Of a DNA stretch of 64,000 bases, positions 8,966 through 17,624 are shown piece after piece. Position 1 is the first letter of the stretch, and the number at the start of each line of letters is the position of its first letter. The translations under genes were made by a program, and so were the position numbers. The notes under the pieces were generated by a model. The model was not told the origin of the DNA and searched no databases. It worked only from the letters and a program-made list of their open reading frames with translations. This stretch comes from JAJEBT01 sp965221485 (GTDB lineage Bacteria > Pseudomonadota > Alphaproteobacteria > MPNO01 > UBA830): the NCBI GenBank assembly GCA_965221485.1, contig OZ244893.1, positions 3,906,001 through 3,970,000 on the forward strand, written 5' to 3'.

Positions 8966-9618
8966 TCGAGCCTGCGGCCAAGCTGATGCCAGGAGTCGGC
9001 AATTGCCGGTCCGTTAGCCCGCTTGCGTAATTGGGTCCTTACGTCCCGCCACCGGAAACGGATAGAATTTGCAACGATTTCGCTGTCCTGTTCCTTGAAT
9101 TCATCCACGACAGGTGCAAACCGGATCAGATCGGAAGCGCTTCCGTGAAAGGCGTTCTCGCCCTCTGCAGCGTGGCTCCAGACTACGCCGGGCAAACGCT
9201 GCTGGAAGGCCGCGGATGCATCCTGCGGAATGTCCTCTGGTTTCTCGGCTGCGAGCACCCGGTTCATGGCGTCGACAAAGCAGTGTCGGGCCAGTTCCTT
9301 TGCCTCGTCAGAATCGAGATCTGTGCGCGTCTGCGTGACTGCCACGCTGAAAATTGTCAGGTCAGCGAGTGCCGACACGAAGACCTTCATGGCTGCCTGT
9401 CGAATGGCGACAGAGAAAACTTCATCCTGAAATAGGTCCCGGTATCGCGTGCCCATACGCGTCTTGAGATAACCGTAAAGTGAGGTCTGCGCGACATATG
9501 CGGAGCGCGTGTGCAGGAAATGTGTCAGCTTTTCCACGGTATCGATCGGACTCTGATCGAACCGCTCGGCAAGGGCCTTGAGGGGACCCGGGAGAAAATT
9601 CATGAAAGGGCCTGGCAT
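8962..9618 (-). CDS. Conserved-looking protein of unknown function, coupled to the exonuclease/CBS/DUF294 protein
   Basis: A 218-residue soluble protein with no signal peptide or membrane segment. It appears mostly helical, with an N-terminal region (FLPGPLKALAERFDQSP) and a helix pair around residues 45-100. I see no catalytic motif that I can name. Its stop overlaps the start of the 6866-8965 gene by 4 bp, so the two proteins are made together and probably work together. The divergent symporter operon begins about 150 bp away, a shared regulatory region. ATG at 9618 is used; another in-frame ATG lies at 9603. Confidence 0.7.
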   Translation of the reverse strand: MPGPFMNFLPGPLKALAERFDQSPIDTVEKLTHFLHTRSAYVAQTSLYGYLKTRMGTRYRDLFQDEVFSVAIRQAAMKVFVSALADLTIFSVAVTQTRTDLDSDEAKELARHCFVDAMNRVLAAEKPEDIPQDASAAFQQRLPGVVWSHAAEGENAFHGSASDLIRFAPVVDEFKEQDSEIVANSIRFRWRDVRTQLRKRANGPAIADSWHQLGRRLE

Positions 9619-9766
9619 TTGCCTTGCGAATCATTCGATGTGGAAATCTCGGGCAACATACGATATTTTTCGGATTTTCCGATGCGTCGGAGTTAACGGG
9701 GATCGAATGGCTTCTGGTTCCTGAATGACGTCGCACCGGTTGGGCAACAAAAACGGGATCAAGATC

Positions 9767-10027
9767 ATGGCAGAGGACAAGTCTGCAAAAAGAGAGGCTC
9801 ACTGGCTGAAGACCCGAAACCTGACGATCATCGTTCTGGTTATCTGGTTCATATTCTCGTTCGTCGTGCACTGGTTCGCAAAGGAACTGAACGCACTTTC
9901 ATTCATAGGTTTTCCGCTCGGCTACTATCTGGCTGTGCAAGGCTCTCTCTTCATCTTCGTTCTGCTGATTTTCTACCAGAACTGGCGGCAGGACAAGATT
10001 GACGACGAATCGGGCCTCGAGGATTAG
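9767..10027 (+). CDS. DUF4212 small subunit of a sodium:solute symporter
   Basis: An 86-residue membrane protein with two hydrophobic helices (IIVLVIWFIFSFVVHWFA and GSLFIFVLLIFYQNW) and a charged N terminus. This is the pattern of the small partner that precedes a large SSS-family permease. The internal ATG at 9767 gives the family-typical length; a start at 9725 would add 14 residues without homology. The large subunit starts 10 bp downstream. Confidence 0.85.
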   Translation: MAEDKSAKREAHWLKTRNLTIIVLVIWFIFSFVVHWFAKELNALSFIGFPLGYYLAVQGSLFIFVLLIFYQNWRQDKIDDESGLED

Positions 10028-10037
10028 GAGGCGGGAC

Positions 10038-11855
10038 ATGTTTGGAAAACTCAAGGGAAACTTCATCGATAACCTGCCCAAGATCTACGGTCTTTATACG
10101 GGCGGGTTCATAATCTTCATCATTCTGATGGCCATCCTTGAACAGGCTGGCCTTCAAGCCGATACGATCGGCATTCTGTTTGTTATCTTCACAATCTGCA
10201 TCTATGCCGGGATTGGCTGGCTGTCGCGAACCATGCAGGTTGATGCCTATTACGTCGCTGGCCGTGAAGTACCGCCCGTGTTCAACGGCATGGCCACTGC
10301 AGCAGACTGGATGTCGGGCGCGTCCTTCGTGGCTCTGGCCGGCGGGATCTATTTCGGTGGCCATGGCTATCTCGCATTCGTTGTCGGCTGGACAGGCGGC
10401 TATGTGCTCGTCAACTCGTTGATGGCGCCCTATCTCCGCAAGTTCGGTTGTTATACCGTTCCCGACTTCATCGGCACCCGCTACGGTGGCAACACGGCAC
10501 GCTTCGTTGCTGTCCTGATCCTGGTGGTCGCGTCCTTCACCTATGTTACGGCGCAGATCAATGCGACCGGGACGATCGCCGCGCGGGCCCTGCAAATTCC
10601 CTTCGAGGTTGGCGTCTGGTTTGGCCTGTTGGGTATTCTGTTGTGCTCCATGCTGGGCGGGATGAGAGCGGTGACCTGGACCCAGGTGGCGCAGTACATC
10701 GTTCTGATTATTGCCTACCTTGTGCCCGTCATCTGGATGTCAAACGTCCAGAACTTTGGCGTTATTCCGCACTTCACCTATGGCGAGGCAGTTGCGCGGA
10801 TTGCGGAGCTGGAGCAGGCCGTGGGTGTCGGGCTGAAGGCGGCCGAGGGTGTTCCCGGACTCCGGATCCTGACCACGCTGCATAATGATCCGACCGGAGG
10901 ATGGGCCTCGTGGAAGTTTGTCACGCTGGCACTTTGCATGATGGCCGGCACGGCATCGCTGCCGCATATTCTGATGCGTTACTTCACAACGCCAAGCGTG
11001 CGTGCGGCACGGAAGTCGGTGGCCTGGTCGCTTCTGTTCATCTTCCTCCTGTACTTTACGGCGCCAGCTCTTGCCACGCTCACCAAGCTCCAGTTGCTTG
11101 ATCCGACCCTTGCAACCAGCATCATCGGCAAGGCGATTGCGGATGTTCAGGGGCTGGAATGGATCCAGAAATGGACCGCAGTCAACATGCTGGCCATTGT
11201 GGATGGCAACAAGGACGGCATCCTGCAGATCAACGAGTTCTTCATGCGTCCTGATATCGTTGTGCTTGCCACTCCGGAAATCGCCGGTCTGCCGTACGTG
11301 ATCTCGGGTCTGGTTGCGGCTGGCGGCATGGCAGCGGCCATGTCCACTGCGGACGGTTTGCTGCTTGCGATCGCGAACGCGCTGAGCCATGACCTGTATT
11401 ACAAGATCATCGATCCGAAAGCGGATACCCGCATCAGGCTGGTCGTGGCGCGCGTTCTGTTGATCGTGATCGGTGCTCTCGGCGCCCTGGTTGCCAGTCT
11501 TCAGCTGACAGGCATTCTGGGTGCAGTAGCCTGGGCGTTCTGTTTCGCGTGCTCCGGACTGTTCTTCCCCCTTGTACTCGGGATATGGTGGCGCCGGGCC
11601 AACCGGGCAGGCGCCATATGGGGCATGATTTCAGGCTTCGCGGCCGGATCGGCGTATCTCTGGTATGTCTACGGTGGTGGAGAACCCATCCTGCAGCTTG
11701 ATCACCTCCGGTTTGGCATCATCGGAATGCCAGTCAGCCTGGTTGTGATGGTGGTGGTCAGTCTCATGACGGAGGAACCGGACGAGGAAACACTGGCAAT
11801 GGTGGACGAGGTTCGCGATCCAACAGGCCAGACCATCCTTGCATCGGAACACTAG
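10038..11855 (+). CDS. Sodium:solute symporter family permease (acetate/carboxylate type)
   Basis: A 605-residue multi-pass permease of the SSS family, the large subunit of the DUF4212-associated type. The first helices (GGFIIFIILMAILEQ, TIGILFVIFTICIYAGIGW) and the segment YYVAGREVPPVFNGMATAADWMSGASFVALAGGIY match the conserved sodium-site core of the ActP-like branch. Start at ATG 10038 is set by the strong AGGAGG site; the open frame continues upstream into the previous gene only by chance. A loop with DGNKDGILQINEFF (around residues 390-404) looks EF-hand-like, an unusual insertion between helices. The probable substrate is acetate or another short carboxylate; this is inferred from the family. 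Confidence 0.85.
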   Translation: MFGKLKGNFIDNLPKIYGLYTGGFIIFIILMAILEQAGLQADTIGILFVIFTICIYAGIGWLSRTMQVDAYYVAGREVPPVFNGMATAADWMSGASFVALAGGIYFGGHGYLAFVVGWTGGYVLVNSLMAPYLRKFGCYTVPDFIGTRYGGNTARFVAVLILVVASFTYVTAQINATGTIAARALQIPFEVGVWFGLLGILLCSMLGGMRAVTWTQVAQYIVLIIAYLVPVIWMSNVQNFGVIPHFTYGEAVARIAELEQAVGVGLKAAEGVPGLRILTTLHNDPTGGWASWKFVTLALCMMAGTASLPHILMRYFTTPSVRAARKSVAWSLLFIFLLYFTAPALATLTKLQLLDPTLATSIIGKAIADVQGLEWIQKWTAVNMLAIVDGNKDGILQINEFFMRPDIVVLATPEIAGLPYVISGLVAAGGMAAAMSTADGLLLAIANALSHDLYYKIIDPKADTRIRLVVARVLLIVIGALGALVASLQLTGILGAVAWAFCFACSGLFFPLVLGIWWRRANRAGAIWGMISGFAAGSAYLWYVYGGGEPILQLDHLRFGIIGMPVSLVVMVVVSLMTEEPDEETLAMVDEVRDPTGQTILASEH

Positions 11856-11872
11856 CGTTTACAGGAACAAGC

Positions 11873-11905
11873 CCGGGAGCAGCCTTACGCTCCCGGCTGT
11901 TTTCG
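11873..11905 (+). terminator. Intrinsic terminator after the symporter operon
   Basis: A perfect 8-bp CCGGGAGC/GCTCCCGG stem (11873-11880 and 11889-11896) with an 8-nt loop, followed by CTGTTTTC. It lies 18 bp after the symporter stop codon. Confidence 0.75.
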
Positions 11906-12026
11906 GGAAGGTCCGGGCGTCCAGTCCGGGCCTTCCCTTCCTTGGTTCCGGGTCTTCTGTTTCCATAGCAGTGCCACCCGCATTCCTGAAGCTGCCTACG
12001 ACAGGGCAGCGCGGAGACGACCGCAG

Positions 12027-12371
12027 ATGACGTCTGCATTCCCACTTTGGGCAATTGCTTTCGATTATCTTCTCGGCATGATCATGTGGACGCTGATCGG
12101 TCGAACGGCAATGAATATCTTTTTGCCGGTTACATCCGATTTTTTCTTCATGAAAGCGTTCGTGAAGTTGACGGATCCATTTCTCCGGCTGTTTCGCCCG
12201 ATTACTCCGGGGTTCCTGCTTGACGCGATCGTGCCGCTCTACGTGGCGTGGTTCTTCTACATGTTCCGCTTCTACGTCATGCCGGGCCTGTTCGGCTATT
12301 CCGTTATGGGCATGCTTTCGTTCCCCCTCGAGAGCGAATTTGCAGGAGCTCTCTACCGCCTCTTCAATTGA
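12027..12371 (+). CDS. YggT-like small integral membrane protein
   Basis: A 114-residue protein with about three hydrophobic helices. The segment FVKLTDPFLRLFRPITPGFLLDAIVPLYVAWFFYMFRFYV resembles the YggT-family repeat, in which a (T/D)xPhL(R)xh(R)PhhP loop joins two helices. Function is unknown for the family; roles in membrane stress or osmotic adaptation have been proposed. ATG 12027 was chosen as the first start with a hydrophobic helix directly following. Nothing on either side forms an obvious operon with it. Confidence 0.6.
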   Translation: MTSAFPLWAIAFDYLLGMIMWTLIGRTAMNIFLPVTSDFFFMKAFVKLTDPFLRLFRPITPGFLLDAIVPLYVAWFFYMFRFYVMPGLFGYSVMGMLSFPLESEFAGALYRLFN

Positions 12372-12498
12372 CACTCGCGTGAACTGCTGAAAGCCGCGAA
12401 TCCATCAGGGTCTGCCCGAATCCGGTCTTGTCGATCCAGGGAGCAGCAGCAGCCGAGGTCGCAAACAATCTCCGGTCCGCTGCTGCAAATCTGAGAGG

Positions 12499-13053
12499 TC
12501 ATGGCGACCCGCGCGAAATAAAATCCTCATCGGGACATCCACCTGTGGCAGCTGTTGGATGCCGGTGTGAAGACTGCGTCGTTTCCTGCGGCAAGTCCGG
12601 ATTTTGTGCCCTGGCCCGAAGCCTTGCCTGGTAATCATGCATTTGCCAGTCAGCACGAAACAGCCACTGGGCCTCGGGCTGACGGCGGGCGATGTTCTGA
12701 TCAATCTCAACCTCGTCGAATCCACAACGTCTGAGCATGGCGTACTGGTCTGCGAGCACATGACCATGTGCGCGCAGGCGTCCGCGGAAACCGAGAAGAC
12801 GCAAGTGGCACGCGATGCTGAAGCCTCGTCCGTCGAGATGTGTCGGAAAGGGTATTCGAACCATCACGAGGCGGTCGAACACGGAAACGAGTTCGGTGGC
12901 CATCACTGTATTTGGAATATCGAGGGCCGTTCCGGGCCCGATCATGCCAAGGGTCTCGTCTCCTTCCCATTTGAGAAATCGCCGATCCCGGTCGTCCCGA
13001 CCAAATCCGTCGTCCGTGACAATGACAAGGCCGTCATGATTGTCCGGATTCAT
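12499..13053 (-). CDS. DUF934 protein associated with sulfite reduction
   Basis: A 184-residue soluble protein of the DUF934 family, found with assimilatory sulfite reductase genes and thought to assist the reductase. The core LVMVRIPFPTHLDGRGFSIACHLRLLGFRGRLRAHGHVLADQYAMLRRCGFDEVEI matches the family pattern. It overlaps the end of cysI by 4 bp (ATGA), so it is translationally coupled. The C-terminal 40 residues are polar and probably disordered. The exact biochemical role is unknown. Confidence 0.8.
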   Translation of the reverse strand: MNPDNHDGLVIVTDDGFGRDDRDRRFLKWEGDETLGMIGPGTALDIPNTVMATELVSVFDRLVMVRIPFPTHLDGRGFSIACHLRLLGFRGRLRAHGHVLADQYAMLRRCGFDEVEIDQNIARRQPEAQWLFRADWQMHDYQARLRARAQNPDLPQETTQSSHRHPTAATGGCPDEDFISRGSP

Positions 13054-14720
13054 TCTGCAGCGCTCCTCCGGGCGGATGGATACAGAGCCTCCCTGAAGGG
13101 TGCCATGCCGACCCTCCGATAGGTTTCCAGGAAGGATTCGGAGCGGCTTTCACGAATCGTCAGATAGGTTCCAAGCAAGCGCTCAATAGCGGGGAGCAGA
13201 TCTTCCGAAGAAAATCCGGGTCCTGCCCGATCGCCAAGCGTCGTGGCGCGGGTACCATCCCCGCCAAGGGTGATCTGGTAGTTTTCCACACCGGACCGGT
13301 CGAGCCCAAGGATGCCGATGTGACCGACATGATGGTGGCCGCAGGCATTGATACATCCTGAAATCTTGATCTTGAGCGGACCAATTTCATGCTCAAGGCC
13401 CAGGCGATCCAGCTTCAGCGCGATCTCTTTCGCGACGGGGATCGATCGTGCTGTTGCCAGGTTGCAATAGTCCATCCCCGGGCAGGCGATGATATCGGAG
13501 GCAAGGCCAATATTGGGGGTTGCCAGACCAGCCTGGGCAAGCATGGCATGGACCTCGGGAAGATCGCCCTTGTGAACATGCGGCAGTATGACATTCTGTT
13601 CATGACTGATCCTGAGTTCGTCATGACTGTATGCAGCAGCAAGATCGGCCATGATGCGCATCTGATCGGATGTAGCATCACCGGGGGTCTGGCCGTGGGC
13701 CTTGAGTGAAATGGTGACGATTGCGTAGTCGGGGTTTCGATGGGGGTGAAGGTTTCGCTCGGCAAATGTCCGGAACACCGGATCAGTTATCATGGAATCA
13801 AGGAAGGGCCCGATGGGAGCCGTGATGAAATCAGGTTCCGAGAAGGCGAGCGATATCCTTTTGAAGAGCAACCGGTGGGCACCCTGAAAAGCTGTTTTCC
13901 GGAGGACAAACTGATCCTCGACCTGTTGGCGAAATGTATCGAGGCCAAGTTCCTGTAAAAGGATCTTGATCCGGGCCCTGTACTTGTTGTCGCGCCGCCC
14001 GAGTGCGTTATAGACCTGCAGGATGGCCTCGATATAGGGCAGCAGATCAGGTTCCGGCAGGAAATCACGAATTTTGTGCCCGATGACAGGGGTCCGGCCA
14101 AGCCCGCCTCCGACGAAGACCTCATATCCGGTCTCTCCGGCGTTGTTTCGGACCACGTACAGGCCGATATCGTGGGCGCGGATGACCGCCCGATCAGCTG
14201 GAGACCCGGTCACGGCAATCTTGAACTTGCGAGGCAGGAATGCAAATTCCGGGTGATCGGTCGACCATTGCCGCAGCAATTCCGCTGTCGGGCGTGGATC
14301 AGCGACTTCGTCGGCCGCAGCACCAGCGAAGTGATCGGCAGTGACGTTACGCACGCAATTTCCGGATGTCTGGATGGCATGCATTTCGACCTCGGCCAGG
14401 GATTTGAGGATGTCCGGCACATCAGCCAGTCTGGGCCAGTTGAATTGTATGTTCTGGCGGGTCGTAAAATGGCCGTAGCCCTTGTCCCATCGATCTGCGA
14501 TATAAGCCAATCGCCGCATTTTTCGGCTGTCGAGAGTTCCATAGGGGATGGCCACACGCAGCATGTAGGCGTGCAGTTGCAGATAAAGACCGTTCATCAG
14601 GCGGAGCGGCTTGAATTCGTCTTCGGTGAGGGAGCCTTCGATCCGGCGCTTTACCTGCTGGCGAAACTGGTCAATCCGGTTGAGGACGAATTGTCGATCG
14701 AAATCGTCATAGAGATACAT
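13050..14720 (-). CDS. cysI: Ferredoxin-type nitrite/sulfite reductase (sirohaem and 4Fe-4S)
   Basis: Six-electron reductase giving sulfide from sulfite (or ammonia from nitrite). The bridged sirohaem/4Fe-4S ligands are present as C413-x5-C419 and C456-x3-C460, the family hallmark. Two pseudo-symmetric halves are visible, and the basic substrate pocket includes RHGH-type segments before residue 120 (YGHFTTRQNIQFNW). At 556 residues it is the length of the single-subunit enzyme. It is part of a tightly packed run: cysG, DUF2849, cysI, DUF934. The neighbourhood supports assimilatory sulfite reduction rather than nitrite reduction. No cysH/APS reductase is adjacent, although many relatives carry it in this run. 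Confidence 0.9.
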   Translation of the reverse strand: MYLYDDFDRQFVLNRIDQFRQQVKRRIEGSLTEDEFKPLRLMNGLYLQLHAYMLRVAIPYGTLDSRKMRRLAYIADRWDKGYGHFTTRQNIQFNWPRLADVPDILKSLAEVEMHAIQTSGNCVRNVTADHFAGAAADEVADPRPTAELLRQWSTDHPEFAFLPRKFKIAVTGSPADRAVIRAHDIGLYVVRNNAGETGYEVFVGGGLGRTPVIGHKIRDFLPEPDLLPYIEAILQVYNALGRRDNKYRARIKILLQELGLDTFRQQVEDQFVLRKTAFQGAHRLLFKRISLAFSEPDFITAPIGPFLDSMITDPVFRTFAERNLHPHRNPDYAIVTISLKAHGQTPGDATSDQMRIMADLAAAYSHDELRISHEQNVILPHVHKGDLPEVHAMLAQAGLATPNIGLASDIIACPGMDYCNLATARSIPVAKEIALKLDRLGLEHEIGPLKIKISGCINACGHHHVGHIGILGLDRSGVENYQITLGGDGTRATTLGDRAGPGFSSEDLLPAIERLLGTYLTIRESRSESFLETYRRVGMAPFREALYPSARRSAAE

Positions 14721-14723
14721 GAT

Positions 14724-15026
14724 TCAGGCCTCCGACCGCTTGCCATGCCGATAATTTCCCGGGCCCTGTGCCCGGAGGACTTCGCGGAGGCGGGCAGGGC
14801 GAAGATGGCCCTCGGCATCTCTTTCCGCGGCGGCGATATAGGTATCGACGACGCGGTCGGTTTTCCCTGAAGCCTGCTCAAGACAGAGCCGGGCAACGTC
14901 TTCATGCTCAAAGTAGGCGGCATCCTGCAAGGCCCCGCTCCAGGTGCCGCTGGCCGTCAGATAGACGACATCCCCTTCGATGAGCCGATTTGCAGTGATG
15001 ACGCCGGGCCTGAACCTCTTTGCCAT
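14724..15026 (-). CDS. DUF2849 protein in the sulfite-reduction operon
   Basis: A 100-residue protein of the DUF2849 family, which is found almost only between cysG and cysI in alphaproteobacteria. The N-terminal segment VITANRLIEGDVVYLTASGTW is characteristic. Its ATG shares one base with the cysG stop (TGATG), and cysI starts 3 bp after its end, so all three are co-translated. Function is unknown; a role in metal or sirohaem delivery to the reductase is only suggested by position. Confidence 0.82.
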   Translation of the reverse strand: MAKRFRPGVITANRLIEGDVVYLTASGTWSGALQDAAYFEHEDVARLCLEQASGKTDRVVDTYIAAAERDAEGHLRPARLREVLRAQGPGNYRHGKRSEA

Positions 15027-16423
15027 CAGATCGCCGCTTCCCTGACCGTGTTCACGGTCGCTGTAGCCACACTCCGGGAGCGCGGTTGAAGTCCGATCAG
15101 GATCATTGCGGGTCCTTCGACGGGATCCAGAACGCCGGGAAGATCAAGCAGCGTCGTTGCGATGACGGTCTGATCGGGTTGCGAGGCGTTCTCTACGACC
15201 GAGACCGGAGTGTCGGAGCTGGCGCCATGCATGAGAAGGCAGCCCCTGATGTATGAGGCCGCCCTCTTTCCCATATAGACCGCAGTGACAGTCCCCGGCC
15301 TTGCAAGACCAGTCCAGTCCTGACTTGCGAAGCCCTGTGCGTCGTGTCCCGTAACAAATCGTATGCCGGTATTGCGGCTGCGCCGTGTCAGGGACACACC
15401 AAGAGCTGCCGCTGTACCGGAGGCCGCAGTGATACCCGGGACGACTTCCCAGGCGATACCGGCAGCATCCAGAGCCTCGATTTCCTCATCCAGCCTTCCG
15501 AACATTGCGGGATCTCCGGATTTGAGGCGGACAACATGTTGTCCGGATTGCGCTTCTTCGATCATGAGTCGATTGATGTCCTCCTGCTTCCAGGATTTCC
15601 GGTAGCCGGTCTTGCCGGTCGGGATGAGCCTGGCTTCCCTGCGGGCGCAGTCCAGCACGGGATCCGGTATGAGGCGGTCATGAAGGACGACATCGGCCTG
15701 GTGCAATCGTCGCCGGGCCTTCAGGGTAAGAAGCTCGGGATCGCCGGGTCCGGCGCCGACGAGGGATACGTGACCGGGCGGACGTGATCCGGACAGAGCC
15801 TCCTCAAGGAGAGTCTGGAGCGTCTCTTGAGCTTCGCTTTCTCCTCCCCTGTCGATAGCCCTGGGGCCCCGGTCGAAATAGAACTCCGACCAGAACAAGC
15901 GGCGTGCCCGGATGTCCCGGAGTCGGTGAACCTTCGAGCGAAAACGGCCTCCAATGCGGCTGAGAAGGCCCAGGGAGGGGGAAAGACAACCTTCAAGTTC
16001 GGCTCTGAGCCAGCTTGCGAGAAGGGGCGCCGTCCCCTCGGTTCCGATCGCGATGGTCACTGGATCCCGGTCGACGATGGCGGGTGTGATGAACTGGCTG
16101 GTCCGGAGATCGTCCACGACTGTGACAGGAATTCCAAGGCGTTTGCCGATGTTTGCCACCCGCAGGTCTTCGATCGGATCCTGATTGGCACAGTAAAGGA
16201 GGGCGGCTCCGCGAATATCATGAATTTGTGCAGGTCGCGGTTCCCAATGGACAGGTTGGTCTCGCAGACTGTGAAATGTGTTTTTGTCTGAAGACGCACC
16301 GAAGACCGAGATGCGAGCCTCGGTCCTCGAGAGAACGCGCAATTTGGCGGCGGCGGCTGATCCTGCACCGGATACCACAATCCGTTCCCCGTCGAGCTTG
16401 AGGTAAATGGGAAGGTATTTCAC
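15026..16423 (-). CDS. cysG: Sirohaem synthase CysG (trifunctional)
   Basis: Makes sirohaem from uroporphyrinogen III. The N-terminal part (residues about 1-200) is the NAD-dependent precorrin-2 dehydrogenase/ferrochelatase, with a nucleotide-binding segment LDGERIVVSGAGSAAAAK. The C-terminal part (about 215-460) is the SAM-dependent methyltransferase, with VSLVGAGPGDPELLTLKA and YMGKRAASYI. The GTG at 16423 sits 7 bp after a GGAG and gives a 465-residue protein, close to the usual 457; an upstream GTG at 16441 lacks a ribosome site. It is the first gene of the sulfite-reduction run and divergent from the Lrp-type regulator. Confidence 0.92.
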   Translation of the reverse strand: MKYLPIYLKLDGERIVVSGAGSAAAAKLRVLSRTEARISVFGASSDKNTFHSLRDQPVHWEPRPAQIHDIRGAALLYCANQDPIEDLRVANIGKRLGIPVTVVDDLRTSQFITPAIVDRDPVTIAIGTEGTAPLLASWLRAELEGCLSPSLGLLSRIGGRFRSKVHRLRDIRARRLFWSEFYFDRGPRAIDRGGESEAQETLQTLLEEALSGSRPPGHVSLVGAGPGDPELLTLKARRRLHQADVVLHDRLIPDPVLDCARREARLIPTGKTGYRKSWKQEDINRLMIEEAQSGQHVVRLKSGDPAMFGRLDEEIEALDAAGIAWEVVPGITAASGTAAALGVSLTRRSRNTGIRFVTGHDAQGFASQDWTGLARPGTVTAVYMGKRAASYIRGCLLMHGASSDTPVSVVENASQPDQTVIATTLLDLPGVLDPVEGPAMILIGLQPRSRSVATATVNTVREAAI

Positions 16424-16525
16424 GGTCGGGCTCCTCGGCACACGGGAACAATGACAAAGAAGATAATGTTTCTATAAAATTGGCAATATGGACGTTAAAA
16501 AAAGAATAAAATCGTAATAATATGG

Positions 16526-16543
16526 AATTTATAAGTATCAATT
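16526..16543. promoter_or_regulatory. Candidate Lrp/AsnC operator in the cysG-lrp divergent region
   Basis: The 125 bp between cysG and the regulator gene are strikingly AT-rich against a GC-rich background. Within them an 18-bp imperfect palindrome (14 of 18 positions symmetric) lies 23 bp before the regulator start. Its length and AT content suit an Lrp/AsnC dimer. This suggests autoregulation and control of cysG, but no binding is shown. Confidence 0.35.
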
Positions 16544-16566
16544 TCTGAATGAGAGGAAAATAACGT

Positions 16567-17028
16567 ATGGTTGTCCGACTTGACGCAACCGACAGGAAAA
16601 TCCTCGCGGAATTACAGCGCGATGCATCACTGCCGCTTGACGAACTTGCTGAAAGGGTCGGGTTGTCCAGAACGCCGGTCTGGAATCGTATTCGCAGACT
16701 TCGGGAGACCGGTGTCATCAGCCGGAATGCGGCTCTTGTGGATCCGGAGAAGGTGGGCCTTGAAGCATGTTTCTTCGTTCTTGTCCGGACGTCCGAGCAC
16801 GAAAAGACATGGCAGGACCGGTTCCTTCATACGTTACGGGATCGCCCGGAAGTTCTGGAGGCTCATCGGCTGGCGGGTGACATTGACTATTTGCTGAAGG
16901 TCCGGGTGCGCAACGCGAGAGCCTATGACGCGTTTTACCAGTCCCTGATTTCGCAGGTTCGGATATTCAATGTGACATCACTTCTTTCGATGGAAGAGAT
17001 CAAGTCCACGACGGTCCTTCCCGTTTGA
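16567..17028 (+). CDS. Lrp/AsnC family transcriptional regulator
   Basis: A 153-residue regulator. The N-terminal winged helix covers residues about 3-60 (LDATDRKILAELQRDASLPLDELAERVGLSRTPVWNRIRRLRETGVI). The C-terminal RAM domain follows, with the usual EVLEAHRLAGDIDYLLKVRV segment that binds amino acids. ATG 16567 follows GAGAGGAAAA. It is divergent from cysG, and this pairing is widespread in alphaproteobacteria, so it most likely senses an amino acid such as cysteine and controls sulfur assimilation. The effector is inferred, not seen. Confidence 0.9.
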   Translation: MVVRLDATDRKILAELQRDASLPLDELAERVGLSRTPVWNRIRRLRETGVISRNAALVDPEKVGLEACFFVLVRTSEHEKTWQDRFLHTLRDRPEVLEAHRLAGDIDYLLKVRVRNARAYDAFYQSLISQVRIFNVTSLLSMEEIKSTTVLPV

Positions 17029-17309
17029 GGCTGGTCCCAGGCTCATTCAAGAGTTTGGCGGGTGGTCCGGGCTTCGGATGGATGCCTGTTGCGATGGTCC
17101 GGGGACCGGATACTTCAACAATACGTCCAATTTTCCTGACCGATCTTCTGGATTAAGCAAAAAACGGCGAGCGTAACTGATTGATCTGAAGGGATTCACG
17201 TCAGGCGCAAACCCCGTTATGGCACTATACAGATTCAACCCGCTACCCGATTCAGGCGATGTCGGATCAAGACGGACCAGGTCGGGATGACGCCCGCTGG
17301 CAGAATCGG

Positions 17310-17624
17310 TCAGGGCTTCTGTCTGGCTCTGATGCGATGCGGGTTGGAAGCAAAGGGAACACCGGCCTCGTCGTCCTTGTCCTGGCGGGCCTTGCTCCAG
17401 ATACAGAGCTCTATCTCCTCCTCACTCGCGGAGAGCTTCCACGCCCGGGCCTCGTAACCGGCGCGAGTTTCCATGACGATGTCGGGATCGCGCCCGGGCG
17501 GCGCGGCGCCGCCGCGGCGCACCGTGATCCAGTGCTGCCCGCGCCCGTGCAGAAGCCCGAGATTGGCCCGGGTGGCAATCCCGGCATCCATGACCACCGT
17601 GGGTCTGGCGGTCCAGGAAACTCA
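17310..17624 (-). pseudogene. Remnant of an IS1634-family transposase
   Basis: The segment RPTVVMDAGIATRANLGLLHGRGQHWITVRRGG, followed by an E-rich region (LSASEEEIELCIWSKARQDKD), matches the middle of IS1634-type DDE transposases, where VVxDAGIAT carries a catalytic Asp. The frame opens directly after a TGA near 17625 and ends about 100 codons later, so both the N- and C-terminal domains are missing. The flanking 250-300 bp on each side hold no gene and I could not find the terminal inverted repeats. It is an old, inactive insertion. Confidence 0.65.

Noticed and set aside
9725..9766. The upstream ATG for the DUF4212 gene
   Set aside because: The extra 14 residues do not fit the family; the ATG at 9767 gives the expected short N terminus.
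16442..16566. The AT-rich block as a phage attachment site or horizontally acquired island edge
   Set aside because: It is only about 125 bp, is confined to the divergent promoter region of cysG and the regulator, and no integrase or repeat is nearby.
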